A stretch of DNA of 56,550 nucleotides from Bacteroidota bacterium. GTDB lineage: Bacteria > Bacteroidota > Bacteroidia > Chitinophagales > Saprospiraceae. The stretch lies in assembly GCA_029567325.1 (NCBI GenBank), contig JAKQLF010000008.1:1-56550 (forward strand). Direction: 5' to 3'. The notes below the pieces were generated by a model. It had not been told where the DNA came from. It saw only the letters and a program-made list of their open reading frames with translations, and did no database searches. This document shows positions 1 through 9,600 of the stretch, piece by piece; positions within the stretch are counted from its first letter, which is position 1, and each line of letters starts with the position of its first letter. A program made the position numbers and the translations under genes.

Positions 1-600
1 TAACAAGAACCGTTGGCTCGACCCATATAGTAACCATGGATTTCAATCCATGGCCAGGCAGTAAAAAGTAAACAGAGTTCCAGCGGAACGGCACATATAG
101 GCTTGTGGTCAGTTCTCTGTGTTCACATGAGCCGTTCCTATGGAACTCTTTCTCAGTTTAGTCTTACCCAGGATTGAAATCCCGGGTTACGATATGAGCC
201 GAGGCGCTGCCTCTTTGGTTTATGAGTGAAATTGATGATTGTTATTTTAAATTAAAGTGTGGCTGTTATTGAAATTACCTTAGTTGTATGTAGCAATATT
301 CGCATCTTCTAATTGCAAGTTTAACAAGAGCCATCGGCTCGACCCTTAAAGTAACCGCATTGATCGAGGCGCTGCCTCTTTTGCTTTATGAGTGAAATTG
401 ATGATTGTTATTTTAATTTAAAGAGTGGCAGTAATTGAAATTATCTTGGTTGAAAGTAGCAATATACGCATCTCCTAATAATTACAAGATTTACAAGAGC
501 CACCGGCTCGACCCATGTCGTATCCTAGGATTTCAATCCTGGGGACCAAAATAATCCTAGTCATGGAGTTCCATAGGAACGATCCATATAAGACACGAAG
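1..600. repeat. Degenerate direct repeats and short hairpins, no gene
   Basis: No convincing gene is seen before 811. A unit of about 145 bp starting at GAGGCGCTGCCTCTTT (about 201-344) recurs at about 365-514 with scattered changes. The end of the unit (ACAAGAGCC..CGGCTCGACCC) also occurs alone at 1-24. Between them lie small palindromes of two kinds: NNGGATTTCAATCCNN at 34-53, 168-185 and 523-543 (8-bp arms at 34-53), and GTTCCnnnGGAAC at 78-90, 133-145 and 569-581. The minus-strand reading frame across 475-666 is only the product of these repeats. The unit looks like a decayed non-coding repeat family; function is unknown. Confidence 0.7.
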
Positions 601-810
601 AGCTGTCAACAAGCTATCATATACCTTTCCCATGGAATTGAATCCTCTAATTCCGAATAATTCCATGATAAAAGTTGATCATTAATCCACAAACTATTGG
701 ACCATACACACAGTCCAACTAGTTCAAACTTAAATTATTTGCTTCCAACAGAACCAAAAAACAAAAAACGCGTAAAAGAAAGTGCAAACGCAAAAAACGG
801 TAAGCACAAC

Positions 811-1503
811 ATGCGAAAAATATTACTCATAGAAGACGAAGTCAACCTCATCAACTTCATAAAGAAAGGACTATCAGAAGAAAACTTTGACGTTTCCGTT
901 GCATTAAACGGCGAAATGTCCTTAGAAATGATCTCCATGAACCATTACAACCTTATTTTATTGGACATCATGTTGCCAGACATCAACGGCATTGACATAT
1001 GCAGAGAGATCCGTAAGACTGACAATCAAACACCCATTTTATTCTTAACTGCCCTGAACACCCCTGATAACATAGCCTTAGGCCTCAATGTTGGAGGTGA
1101 CGATTACCTTGCAAAACCCTTTAAGTTTGTTGAATTACTCGCTCGAATCAACGCCTTACTCAGACGCAGCAATCCAACAGAAGAAACAGAATTCAATATC
1201 AAAAACACGTATACCGTTGCCAATCTCACCATCAACGACAGCGGTAAATCGGTAGAACGCAACAATGAAAAAATAAATTTAACAGCCACGGAATATCGCT
1301 TATTGATGGTTTTGGTGAAAAATAGAGGACGTGTTTTATCTCGAGCAGACCTACTAGAAAGTGCTTGGGACATCAATTTTAACTTGGGTACCAACGTGGT
1401 AGATGTTTACATCAACTACTTGCGAAAAAAGATAGACGCAAATTATGAACCCAAACTCATACACACTGTAATTGGCATGGGATATATACTCAAAGAAGCA
1501 TGA
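811..1503 (+). CDS. OmpR/PhoB-family response regulator
   Basis: A 230-residue cytoplasmic DNA-binding response regulator. Residues 1-120 form a receiver domain with the acidic pair at the start (IEDE), the phospho-acceptor Asp52 (LLDIMLPD) and the conserved Lys in YLAKPF. Residues about 135-228 form an OmpR-type winged helix (LTATEYRLL, VDVYINYLRKKID, IGMGYIL). The frame is open upstream to 697, but the ATG at 811 begins exactly at the canonical receiver N-terminus, so I chose it. The stop overlaps the start of the downstream kinase gene (ATGA), so the two are translationally coupled. The target genes cannot be told from the sequence. Confidence 0.93.
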   Translation: MRKILLIEDEVNLINFIKKGLSEENFDVSVALNGEMSLEMISMNHYNLILLDIMLPDINGIDICREIRKTDNQTPILFLTALNTPDNIALGLNVGGDDYLAKPFKFVELLARINALLRRSNPTEETEFNIKNTYTVANLTINDSGKSVERNNEKINLTATEYRLLMVLVKNRGRVLSRADLLESAWDINFNLGTNVVDVYINYLRKKIDANYEPKLIHTVIGMGYILKEA

Positions 1504-2873
1504 AAACACAATTCAAGATTGCCTTAATGCTCATTCTGACGAGTTTGATCATGTTGCTGTTTTTTGGAGGCAGTATTTATTATTTCCTTTATAATTATTC
1601 TTTTGCAGATTTTTATAAACGATTGAAAACCAGAGCAACCATTGCGGCACAATATAGATTTGATGGCGACAATATCAATACGGAATCTTTCAAACTATTG
1701 AGGGAAAAACATTTAGAAAAACTCGATGAAGAAAAGGAATTGGTTATTGCCATCAATGCTGACACCACCCTATCGGATGCTGCCAAACTTACAAATCTCC
1801 CGCTATCCTTCATCAATAATGTCTTTAAAAAAGGTATTGATAATCTACAAAAAGAGGAAACCTTTTATACTGGCATAAAATACCAAGACGCGGATCGAGA
1901 TTACATAGTCATCGTTTCTGCAAAAAACCATTATGCCTTTGACCACCTATATTATATGCGCAATATCATATTGGCGGCCATTTTATTAGTCTTTGCCATT
2001 GTAAGTTATTTATCTCTGTACTTTTCAAAACACATATTTGATCCCATTAAAAATATCACAGATAAGGTAAAAGAAATTGGTTCGGAAAGTATGCACTTGA
2101 GGATTGAAGAAAGATACGACGACAATGAAATAAATCGATTGATCTCAACTTTTAATGATTTGCTTAATAGATTGGAAACTGCATTTGAAGTGCAAAAAAA
2201 TTTTATTGGCAATGCCTCTCATGAATTTGCTACTCCCCTCACCGCAATCATGGGCGAAGCAGAAGTGATGTTGATGAAAGAACGAAGCCCTGAAGAGTAC
2301 AAACAATCTTTAAAAAGTATCTTAGAGCAAAGTGATCGTCTCACCGAAATTACTCAAACATTATTGTTTTTAGCTGAAACTGGCTATCGAAACAAAGGGA
2401 TAGAAACCCAACTTCTCAGAACAGATGAACTAGTTTGGGAGGCTAAAGCCATCATTGACAAACTTAACCCACATAACAAAATTCAAATCGATATAAGTTT
2501 ACTTCCTGAAAATCCAAAAAAATTAAAAATTTATGGAAACAAATCGCTTTTGTTGATAGCAATCACCAATATCCTGACCAATGCATCCAAATACTCCAAT
2601 AACAAACCTGTAAACATCAGTATTGCATCTAGTGCCGAAAATGTAGTCATCATCGTAACAGATAAAGGCATAGGTATTCCTCCATCAGAGCTCCCATTCA
2701 TCTTTGATCCCTTTTTTCGAGCATCCAATACTCAGACATTTGAAGGTTATGGCATTGGTTTACCACTTTGCCGTAACATCATCAAAATACATAAAGGTCA
2801 GCTATCCTTATTTTCTACGGTAGATGTGGGAACCACTGTAGAAATCAAAATACCACATGCAAATATTCTCTGA
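1500..2873 (+). CDS. Sensor histidine kinase with HAMP domain
   Basis: A 457-residue inner-membrane kinase partnered with the regulator just upstream (4-bp overlap). TM1 is about residues 9-31, a periplasmic sensor region of about 120 residues follows, TM2 is about 155-175, then a HAMP linker. The HisKA box carries the phospho-accepting His241 in NASHEFATPL. The ATPase domain has the N box (NILTNASKYS), G1 box (DKGIGIP), F box (FIFDPFFRA) and G2 box (GYGIGLPL), so the enzyme appears intact. The organisation resembles CusS/BaeS-type kinases, which sense metals or envelope stress, but the periplasmic region gives no ligand clue. Hairpin repeats follow the stop codon. Confidence 0.93.
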   Translation: MKTQFKIALMLILTSLIMLLFFGGSIYYFLYNYSFADFYKRLKTRATIAAQYRFDGDNINTESFKLLREKHLEKLDEEKELVIAINADTTLSDAAKLTNLPLSFINNVFKKGIDNLQKEETFYTGIKYQDADRDYIVIVSAKNHYAFDHLYYMRNIILAAILLVFAIVSYLSLYFSKHIFDPIKNITDKVKEIGSESMHLRIEERYDDNEINRLISTFNDLLNRLETAFEVQKNFIGNASHEFATPLTAIMGEAEVMLMKERSPEEYKQSLKSILEQSDRLTEITQTLLFLAETGYRNKGIETQLLRTDELVWEAKAIIDKLNPHNKIQIDISLLPENPKKLKIYGNKSLLLIAITNILTNASKYSNNKPVNISIASSAENVVIIVTDKGIGIPPSELPFIFDPFFRASNTQTFEGYGIGLPLCRNIIKIHKGQLSLFSTVDVGTTVEIKIPHANIL

Positions 2874-2977
2874 ATTCGATTCTAGCATTCATAAAAGGCA
2901 TTGAATTTTAATTAGAATGGTCTATGTCTTATAAGTCTGATATTTTCTATCTGGGAATAAATCAAAATTACGTCCAA

Positions 2978-3215
2978 ATTCAACCCCATTCGGGGTTGTG
3001 GTTTGTCTGTTTTTAGATACCCCGAGTTTCACTCGGGGCTAATGAAATTGAACCCTATTCGGGTTCTGGCTTTAGTAATATTACACTTTTCAGATTTACT
3101 AGGCAAATTAAACCTACAACCCTGAAAGGCCATTCGGGGTTGTGGTATGTCTGTTTTTAGATACCCCGAGTTTCACTCTGAGCTAATGAAAATGAACCCT
3201 TTTCGAGTTCTGGAA
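2978..3215. repeat. Two copies of a three-hairpin intergenic repeat
   Basis: The first copy (about 2978-3070) has three successive small hairpins: CAACCCC/GGGGTTG at 2981-2998, CCCCGAGT/ACTCGGGG at 3020-3038, and GAACCC/GGGTTC at 3050-3066. The second copy (about 3130-3212) keeps the same order and spacing but its arms are eroded (for example ACTCTGAG instead of ACTCGGGG). The block directly follows the histidine kinase gene and has no coding signal. Confidence 0.75.
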
Positions 3216-3252
3216 ACTGAAAATTGACAACTATCTTAAGGATTTAGACCTA

Positions 3253-3700
3253 CAACCCTGAAAGGGTTGAATATGAATAGCCCCGATCGCATGCAATAAG
3301 ATCGGGGTAAAAGAAAATAAAAAAGTCCACCAACCCCGACTGGGGTTGAATAAAGCCCCAATGCCTTTTAAATGAGAATAATTTATTCATATTAAAACGA
3401 TCTGAGAGTTTCAAACAACCCTGAAAGGGTTGAATATGAATAGCCCCGATCGTATGCAATAGGATCGGGGCTATTGAAAAAAATTAAGTCCACCAACCCA
3501 GACTGGGCCCGACTGGGGTTGAATAAAGCCCCAATGCCTTTTAAATGGGAATAATTTCATATTAAAACAATCTGAGAGTTTAAAATAACCCTGAAAGGGT
3601 TGAATATGAATAGCCCAATCGCATGCAATAAGATCGGGGTAAATGATAAAAAAGATTTGCCAACCCCGACTGGGCCCAAAGGGGTTAAATATCTATAGCA
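3253..3700. repeat. Three tandem copies of a ~165-bp hairpin repeat
   Basis: Units begin with AACCCTGAAAGGGTT at 3254, 3417 and 3587 (periods 163 and 170 bp). Each contains that hairpin, an inverted CCCCGATC/GATCGGGG pair around GCATGCAATAA, and a CAACCCC/GGGGTTG hairpin followed by AATAAAGCCCC. The third copy is truncated and mutated. Repeat-derived reading frames on the minus strand (3250-3459, 3557-3748) are not genes. The next 80 bp to 3824 hold nothing recognisable. Confidence 0.8.
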
Positions 3701-3824
3701 ATAAAAAAATAAGCTTGCTTCCTCCAATAAAATAAATTCTAATCGCATTCTAATCTCATTATTATTTCATTCTTAAAGCCAGAGCGAACCTTTGTAGTAC
3801 TAAATCAAAAAAATAAAAAAGAGT

Positions 3825-4301
3825 ATGCAAAAGAGAATTCTTATTCCAACAGACTTTAATGTTGAATCATTAAACACCCTGAAAAGAGCCTTAGAGAGTT
3901 TTGATGATGGAGAAGTGGAGGCAGTTTTGTTTTATTCAGAATATTTATCTGATTCAATTACCGATATGTTATTTTATAATCCAGAAAAAAGACTCAATGA
4001 ACTAATCACTCCGGTTTTTGAAGAAGCATTGACTATCCTAGTAAATAGATATGAGAAATTATGCTTGAGTGTAAACATTGAGCTTTTTCATTACAACAAT
4101 GCAACAGCATTACAAAACTTTGCAGAAGCTAGAGAAATTGACCTCATTTTTGTACCAAAGAGTTATAAACTCAATCCTCTTAAGAATGGATTTGATCCTA
4201 TTCCAGCAATAAAAAATTCCAATATGCCTCTGCAAGAAGTGAGTTGGGAAAATAATGCGGAAGAAGTTTATGAAGATTCGTTGGGTTATTTGTTTATATA
4301 A
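3825..4301 (+). CDS. Universal stress protein-like protein
   Basis: A 158-residue cytoplasmic protein that starts like a UspA-family domain (RILIPTDFNVESLNTLKRAL), with the first strand ending in the conserved Asp and a following helix. The middle has the expected alternating strand/helix pattern, including DLIFVPKSY where family members have a strand before the ATP loop. The usual ATP-binding GxxGxxxxxxxGS signature is not visible, so it is probably a non-nucleotide-binding or degenerate member. It stands alone between the repeat array and a strong terminator at 4457. An A-rich leader precedes the ATG. The family assignment is from pattern only. Confidence 0.65.
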   Translation: MQKRILIPTDFNVESLNTLKRALESFDDGEVEAVLFYSEYLSDSITDMLFYNPEKRLNELITPVFEEALTILVNRYEKLCLSVNIELFHYNNATALQNFAEAREIDLIFVPKSYKLNPLKNGFDPIPAIKNSNMPLQEVSWENNAEEVYEDSLGYLFI

Positions 4302-4456
4302 ATTAGAATTGAAAGCTCAGAAGTAGAGCTAAATGACGATGGCAAACTAGCACATAATTTCTGATTCATGTAAAAATAATCAGGCTAGATTAGCAAAATT
4401 GTCCACAGTAGAGCACCTAATAATTTGGTGGGTTAATAATTACACATTTTGGTTTC

Positions 4457-4484
4457 ATGGCGTGTGCACAACACGCCATTTTTT
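4457..4484 (+). terminator. Rho-independent terminator
   Basis: Perfect 9-bp stem ATGGCGTGT (4457-4465) and ACACGCCAT (4471-4479) with a 5-nt loop, followed by a run of T. It lies 156 bp after the stress-like gene and would end its transcript before the S41 peptidase promoter. The bases between 4302 and 4456 hold nothing else recognisable. Confidence 0.8.
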
Positions 4485-4606
4485 ATTTATTTAATTTCGA
4501 TAAATTATACAATGACTTTGCTTCCAATCAAATTCACCATTTGGTTTAATCCACATTTTTAAAAAACGAGTTAAGACCATATCAAAAATATTCCTAGCTC
4601 ATTCTG

Positions 4607-4634
4607 TTGAAATAAACAACTTAACTTATATTTG
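4607..4634 (+). promoter_or_regulatory. Bacteroidota-type promoter for the S41 peptidase
   Basis: TTG at 4607-4609, 17 bp, then TATATTTG at 4627-4634, an exact match to the Bacteroidota -7 consensus TAnnTTTG. The ATG at 4653 lies 18 bp downstream. Because the alternative upstream start (4632) falls inside the -7 element, the promoter itself argues for the later start. Confidence 0.6.
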
Positions 4635-4652
4635 GGATATAAGCTATTGAAA

Positions 4653-6086
4653 ATGAAGACAAACAGCCCATTATTACTTATTATAATTGTTGTATTATTT
4701 GTTTTTAGCCATGCCAACGCCCAAAATTCCAGTACACTGAATGGCAAGATGCTCACAAAAAATCAAATAATTGAGGACTATGACATATTATACTCCACTT
4801 TGGTCAATTATCATCCTGTCCCCTTTCAATACATAAATGAAGAAGATCTCAAAACTTTCTACAATAGGCAAAAATCGCAATTTCCCGAAAGTTTGACCGA
4901 ATTGGAGTTTAATAAGTTATCAAGAAATTTAATTGCAAAAATTGGCTGTGGCCACACTTCAGGAAAACCTTCTGACGAATGGTTTAAAGCAGTAACCGGG
5001 CAAAATGTATTATTACCCTTTACTGTTCAAAAAACTGATGATGATGTATACATCAGTGGTATTGTAGACGAGGAATTTGATTTTCAAATAAATGATAAAA
5101 TTCTGGCCATCAATCATATTCCAATTGAAGAAATACTAATGCAAATGGCAGAAAATCAACAAAGAGATGGGTTAACGCAATCATTTGTGGATAAGGCAAT
5201 ATATGCTAGTTTTCGTACTTATTACTTATTCTTATACGGAATTCAAAAAGAATTTCACATTGATTACAAGACAAAGACAGGAGAAATTAATAGCACAATT
5301 GTACAACCAACAAATAAAAAAATAATTGAAACTAAACAGCAAGAATTAACTGATAATTTCTATAAAATATATGAGCATAAATGGAGCTTATTTGCTTATG
5401 ATAGCACCAATCACCTTGCATATTTAAAAATCAAAAGTTTCAGTGACAGGAATGAATACAAGGATTATTATGAAAAAGTATTTAAATGGTTAGCTCAACA
5501 ACCCCAAGCAAAACTCATTGTAGATATCAGAGATAATGGAGGTGGTTTCTTTAAAAACGGAAATAAATTATTAACCTATTTCACGCCAAATAAATTTGAT
5601 TTCAATATGCACAGACCCAAGCGCAAATTGGAGAAAAATAAATACACGAAAATGAATAAATCAACCAAATGGACTAAGGTTGCTTTTTCATTAAAACCAA
5701 GTAAACAACGCACCAAAGGTGTGAAAACAATTACTTTCAAATTCAAGCCCAATAAATTGAATTACAAAGGCGACGTTCATTTACTTACCAATGGAAACAC
5801 CTTTTCTCAAGCCGCTCTTGTTGCCTCTCAACTAAAAGAATACGGAGCAACTATATATGGAATGGAAACTGGCGGAACAGAACAAGGAACTAATTGTATG
5901 CTCAATTACCAACTCGTCTTACCAAACTCAGGATTAAAAATTACTATACCATATTATCAAGTCCTTTCAAATTCTACTAAAAGCGAATTTGGATATGGAG
6001 TCAAACCAAACTACGAAATAAAACCAGCTCATTTTACACTTGAGGACAATGTTTTGAATGACGTGGTAAAAATAATTTCAAAGTAA
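4653..6086 (+). CDS. Secreted S41-family (C-terminal processing) peptidase
   Basis: A 477-residue exported protein. Residues 1-24 are a clear signal peptide (MKTNSPLLLIIIVVLFVF then SHANAQ). A PDZ-like segment follows (about 125-165, ISGIVDEEFDFQINDKIL). The S41 fold is recognised from LIVDIRDNGGG (about 285-295) and from TNGNTFSQAAL with the likely nucleophile Ser385, then METGGTEQG. The start at 4653 is preferred over 4632 because it begins the signal peptide and fits the promoter. Family members degrade or trim periplasmic proteins; the large interdomain region rich in Lys (about 310-375) is not recognised. Single-gene transcription unit. Confidence 0.85.
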   Translation: MKTNSPLLLIIIVVLFVFSHANAQNSSTLNGKMLTKNQIIEDYDILYSTLVNYHPVPFQYINEEDLKTFYNRQKSQFPESLTELEFNKLSRNLIAKIGCGHTSGKPSDEWFKAVTGQNVLLPFTVQKTDDDVYISGIVDEEFDFQINDKILAINHIPIEEILMQMAENQQRDGLTQSFVDKAIYASFRTYYLFLYGIQKEFHIDYKTKTGEINSTIVQPTNKKIIETKQQELTDNFYKIYEHKWSLFAYDSTNHLAYLKIKSFSDRNEYKDYYEKVFKWLAQQPQAKLIVDIRDNGGGFFKNGNKLLTYFTPNKFDFNMHRPKRKLEKNKYTKMNKSTKWTKVAFSLKPSKQRTKGVKTITFKFKPNKLNYKGDVHLLTNGNTFSQAALVASQLKEYGATIYGMETGGTEQGTNCMLNYQLVLPNSGLKITIPYYQVLSNSTKSEFGYGVKPNYEIKPAHFTLEDNVLNDVVKIISK

Positions 6087-6289
6087 ATACCTTGTCGCCT
6101 TTCATTCCTTTAGAAAAATTCCTTTCCAGAAAATTGGTTTAGGCTTGCATAAATATATTCAAACAGTACCTTTCCTTTAGTGAAAATCCACAACTAATCA
6201 ACATCACTATTGCAGATGATGCCAGTCATCTTGATCTACCTTTTACTGTGTTTATTTTTATATTTCGTAAAGCACAAAACAGTAAAAAC

Positions 6290-6667
6290 ATGGATAAATT
6301 TCAGGCCAATCAGTTACTAAAAGATGCGCATGCCTTGCTTCACGGAGCGGAAGAAGAAGCCAATCGTGCAAATGAAGACAAAGTCTCCTTTCTCATTTGT
6401 GATCATGCCAGAAAATCAATTTTATCTTTTCTCCAAGGCTTTTTAGCAGCCAATGAATATGAAGGAAATGCAAATCTATCCATCATAGAACTTATCCAAG
6501 AATGTGCAAAATATGACCCTGCATTCAAAGACATCAATATCCGTAACATGGTTTGTGTTTCTCATCAAGACGATGGAGAGTTTTGCCTAGATGATGATAA
6601 AATCAATGGATGCCTTATGACTGCAAAATCTGTGCGTCACCACATCACGCATAGCCCAGTTTTATGA
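6290..6667 (+). CDS. HEPN-like small protein coupled to pyruvate:ferredoxin oxidoreductase
   Basis: A 125-residue, mostly helical acidic protein. Its pattern (helical pair, HARKSILSFLQGFL, a second helix IIELIQECAKYDPAF, and a C-terminal RHHITH with Arg116-X4-His121) is reminiscent of HEPN domains, whose RX4-6H motif is the RNase or nucleotide-binding signature. The ATG at 6290 is preferred over the upstream TTT-rich extension (frame open from 6248) because it sits 23 bp after a TATATTTC -7-like element at 6259-6266. The stop codon overlaps the next gene's ATG (ATGA at 6664-6667), so its translation is coupled to the oxidoreductase. HEPN assignment is tentative; it could be an unrelated helical accessory protein. 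Confidence 0.6.
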   Translation: MDKFQANQLLKDAHALLHGAEEEANRANEDKVSFLICDHARKSILSFLQGFLAANEYEGNANLSIIELIQECAKYDPAFKDINIRNMVCVSHQDDGEFCLDDDKINGCLMTAKSVRHHITHSPVL

Positions 6668-9600
6668 ATTGGATCAATAAAATAATAAAAAATAACAGTG
6701 AAAATAAGCCTGATGGGCCCAATTCTTTCATGGTAAAACCTACATCAATGTTTGGCAAAAAAGAACAACCAACCGTAAAATATCCTGGCAAACGCATGGC
6801 TCTGGATGGAAACACAGCGGCAATCATGTGCGAAAGAGAATCTACAGATGCAGCAGGGGCATATCCGATCACGCCCTCGACGCAGATGGGAGAATATTGG
6901 GCAGAAGCAGCAGCGGCCGGTCACCTCAACATATCTGACCGACCGCTTATTTTTATAGAACCAGAAGGTGAACATGCTGCTGCGGCTGTAACCGCGGGAT
7001 TATCTATGACAGGCCTCCGAGCGGCAAACTTTTCTTCAGGCCAAGGCATTGCTTACATGCATGAATCTTTATATGCAGCTGTAGGTAAAAGGTTGACCTA
7101 TGTGCTCAATATTGGAGCAAGAGCGATGACCAAATCAACCTTGAATGTCCACGCAGGGCATGATGATTACCACGCCATTGATGATACTGGGTTTTTCCAA
7201 TTGTTTGCAAAAAATGCGCAATATGTTGCCGACCTCAACATTTTGGCGCATAAAATTGCTGAACTTGCGCTTACTCCAGGGGTAATTGCCCAAGATGGTT
7301 TCCTCACCACTCACCTCATAGAATCCCTCAATTTACCTGAAAGAGCTTTGATTTACGAATTTCTGGGACGACCTGATGACATCATTCCTACGCCAACTCC
7401 CGCACAGAAACTGATCTATGGAGATACCAGAAGAAGGATTCCTGAATTATGGGACGTAGACAACCCTTTGATGGCCGGCATTGTCCAAAATCAGGACTCC
7501 TACATGCAAAGTGTTGCAGCCCAAAGGCCTTATTTCTTTGACCATATTCAGGCATTAACCGATCAAGCATTTGAAGATTATGCTGAATTGACAGGCAGAA
7601 AATATGCTCGGGTGATGACCTACCGAACCGAAGATGCAGATTATTTGATCCTTGGCCAAGGCAGTGTAGTAACCAGCGCAGAAGTGGTAGCTGATTATTT
7701 GCGGGAGAAAAGAGGCATCAAAGTTGGTGTTGTTGACTTGGTAATGTTCAGGCCTTTCCCAGCAGATTTATTGAGTAAAATTCTGAAAGGAAGAAAAGGC
7801 ATTACCATTTTAGAAAGATTGGACCAACCTTTGGCAGCCGATGCTCCAATCACCAGAGAAGTAAGAGCCATCATCAATAAGTGTGTTGAAAATGGTTTAG
7901 TTTCTGAGTATAAGCCATATCCAGAACTAGAAACCTATAAAAGTGGGGATGTTTCTCCCATTTATTCAGGTTCTTTTGGAATGGGTAGTCGGGATCTACA
8001 ACCAGAAGGTATCATCGGAGCCATCGAAAACATGATGCCAGGAGGCAAACATAAAAAGCAATTTTATTTGTCTATTGATTTTATAAGGGATGCTCCACAC
8101 AATCCTAAGCAACGTTTGCATCAGGAATCCATCAGTGAAGCCTATCCTAATGTAAAAGAACTGGCTGTAAGGGGATCTGAAAATCCCGACTTAATGCCCA
8201 AAGGTGCCATAACAGTACGGTTTCACTCGATTGGTGGCTGGGGTGCCATTACCACAGGTAAAAACTTGGCCATGACTTTGTTTGATTTGCTCAATTACGA
8301 CATCAAAGCCAATCCAAAATACGGTTCAGAAAAGAAAGGTCAACCAACGACTTACTATCTGGCAGCGGCACCAGAGCCTATCCGCATCAATTGTGAATTC
8401 TTCTTTGTAGATGTGGTATTGTCACCAGATCCCAATGTATTCAAACACACCAATGCGCTTGCTGGTTTGAAAAAAGGTGGATACTTCATCATCCAAAGTG
8501 ACAAATTGAAACCAGAAGAGGTTTGGGCAGAAATTCCAAAACCATATCAAAAAGTCATCATCGACCAAGACATTCACATTTGCTACATTGATGGATTTAA
8601 GATAGCAAGGGAAGAGGCAACAGATCCCGAATTACAACTCAGGATGCAAGGAATTGCTTTCCAGGGAGCATTTTTTGCCTCTTCTCCTGTTATGGCCAAT
8701 GCTGGCCTTAATGAAGAAACTTTACTCAAGGCTATTGAAGACCAGTTGCAACATAAGTTTGGTGGTAAAGGCCAACGCGTGGTAGAAGACAATATGCGGG
8801 TTGTAAAGCGAGGATTTACCGAAGTGGTTGAAATCAAAAACAAAAAAATACTCGACGCCAAAGAAGAGAAGGAAGTTTTAAAAGCAGAAATTCCGATTCC
8901 TTCTATGTTGAGATCTACCCCAGTAAGCGAATCAAAACTCAGCGACATTCACCGTTTTTGGGAACAGACAGGTTCATTTTATCAACAAGGTATGGGAAAT
9001 GACAACATCACTGATCCTTTCATTGGTCTGAGTCTTATGCCCGCTGTGAGCTCAGTTTTCAGAGATATGACTGGCATCAGATTTGAACACCCCGAGTGGA
9101 TTCCCAAAAATTGTACTGCCTGCGGAAAATGTTATACCATTTGTCCAGACACTGCTATTCCTGGATTGGTCAGCGAACTCTCAGATATCTTTGACACTGC
9201 TATAAAACGCGTGAGAAAATCCCATGATAAATTGGATTATCTTCCTAAGTATACCAAACAACTGGAATCAAAAACGAGGGCATTGTTTGCGACAGAAGGT
9301 AAGGAAACCACCGTCAATGATTTAGTCCATGACGCAATAGACGAATTGGTAGCGGAAAGCGGGAACACCAATGGTTTAGCCACAGAATTTGAATGGTTCA
9401 AAGAAGCTTTAGGAGACTTCAAATTTGCACTTACCAGACCTTATTATGATTTGTTTGAAAAAGACCAAGCCAATTCTGGTGGTTTATTTAGCATCACGGT
9501 CAACCCCACTACCTGTAAAGGATGTATGGCGTGCGTGGAAGTTTGTGAAGACGAGGCCTTACATGTTGTGACTCAATCAGAGGAATCAGTTTTAAAACTT

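Noticed and set aside
475-666. 63-residue minus-strand frame
   Set aside because: It coincides with the palindromic repeats and has no homologous features.
3250-3748. Minus-strand frames over the hairpin repeats
   Set aside because: They repeat the same short peptide (IHIQPFQG) because of the DNA repeat and lack start context and codon bias.
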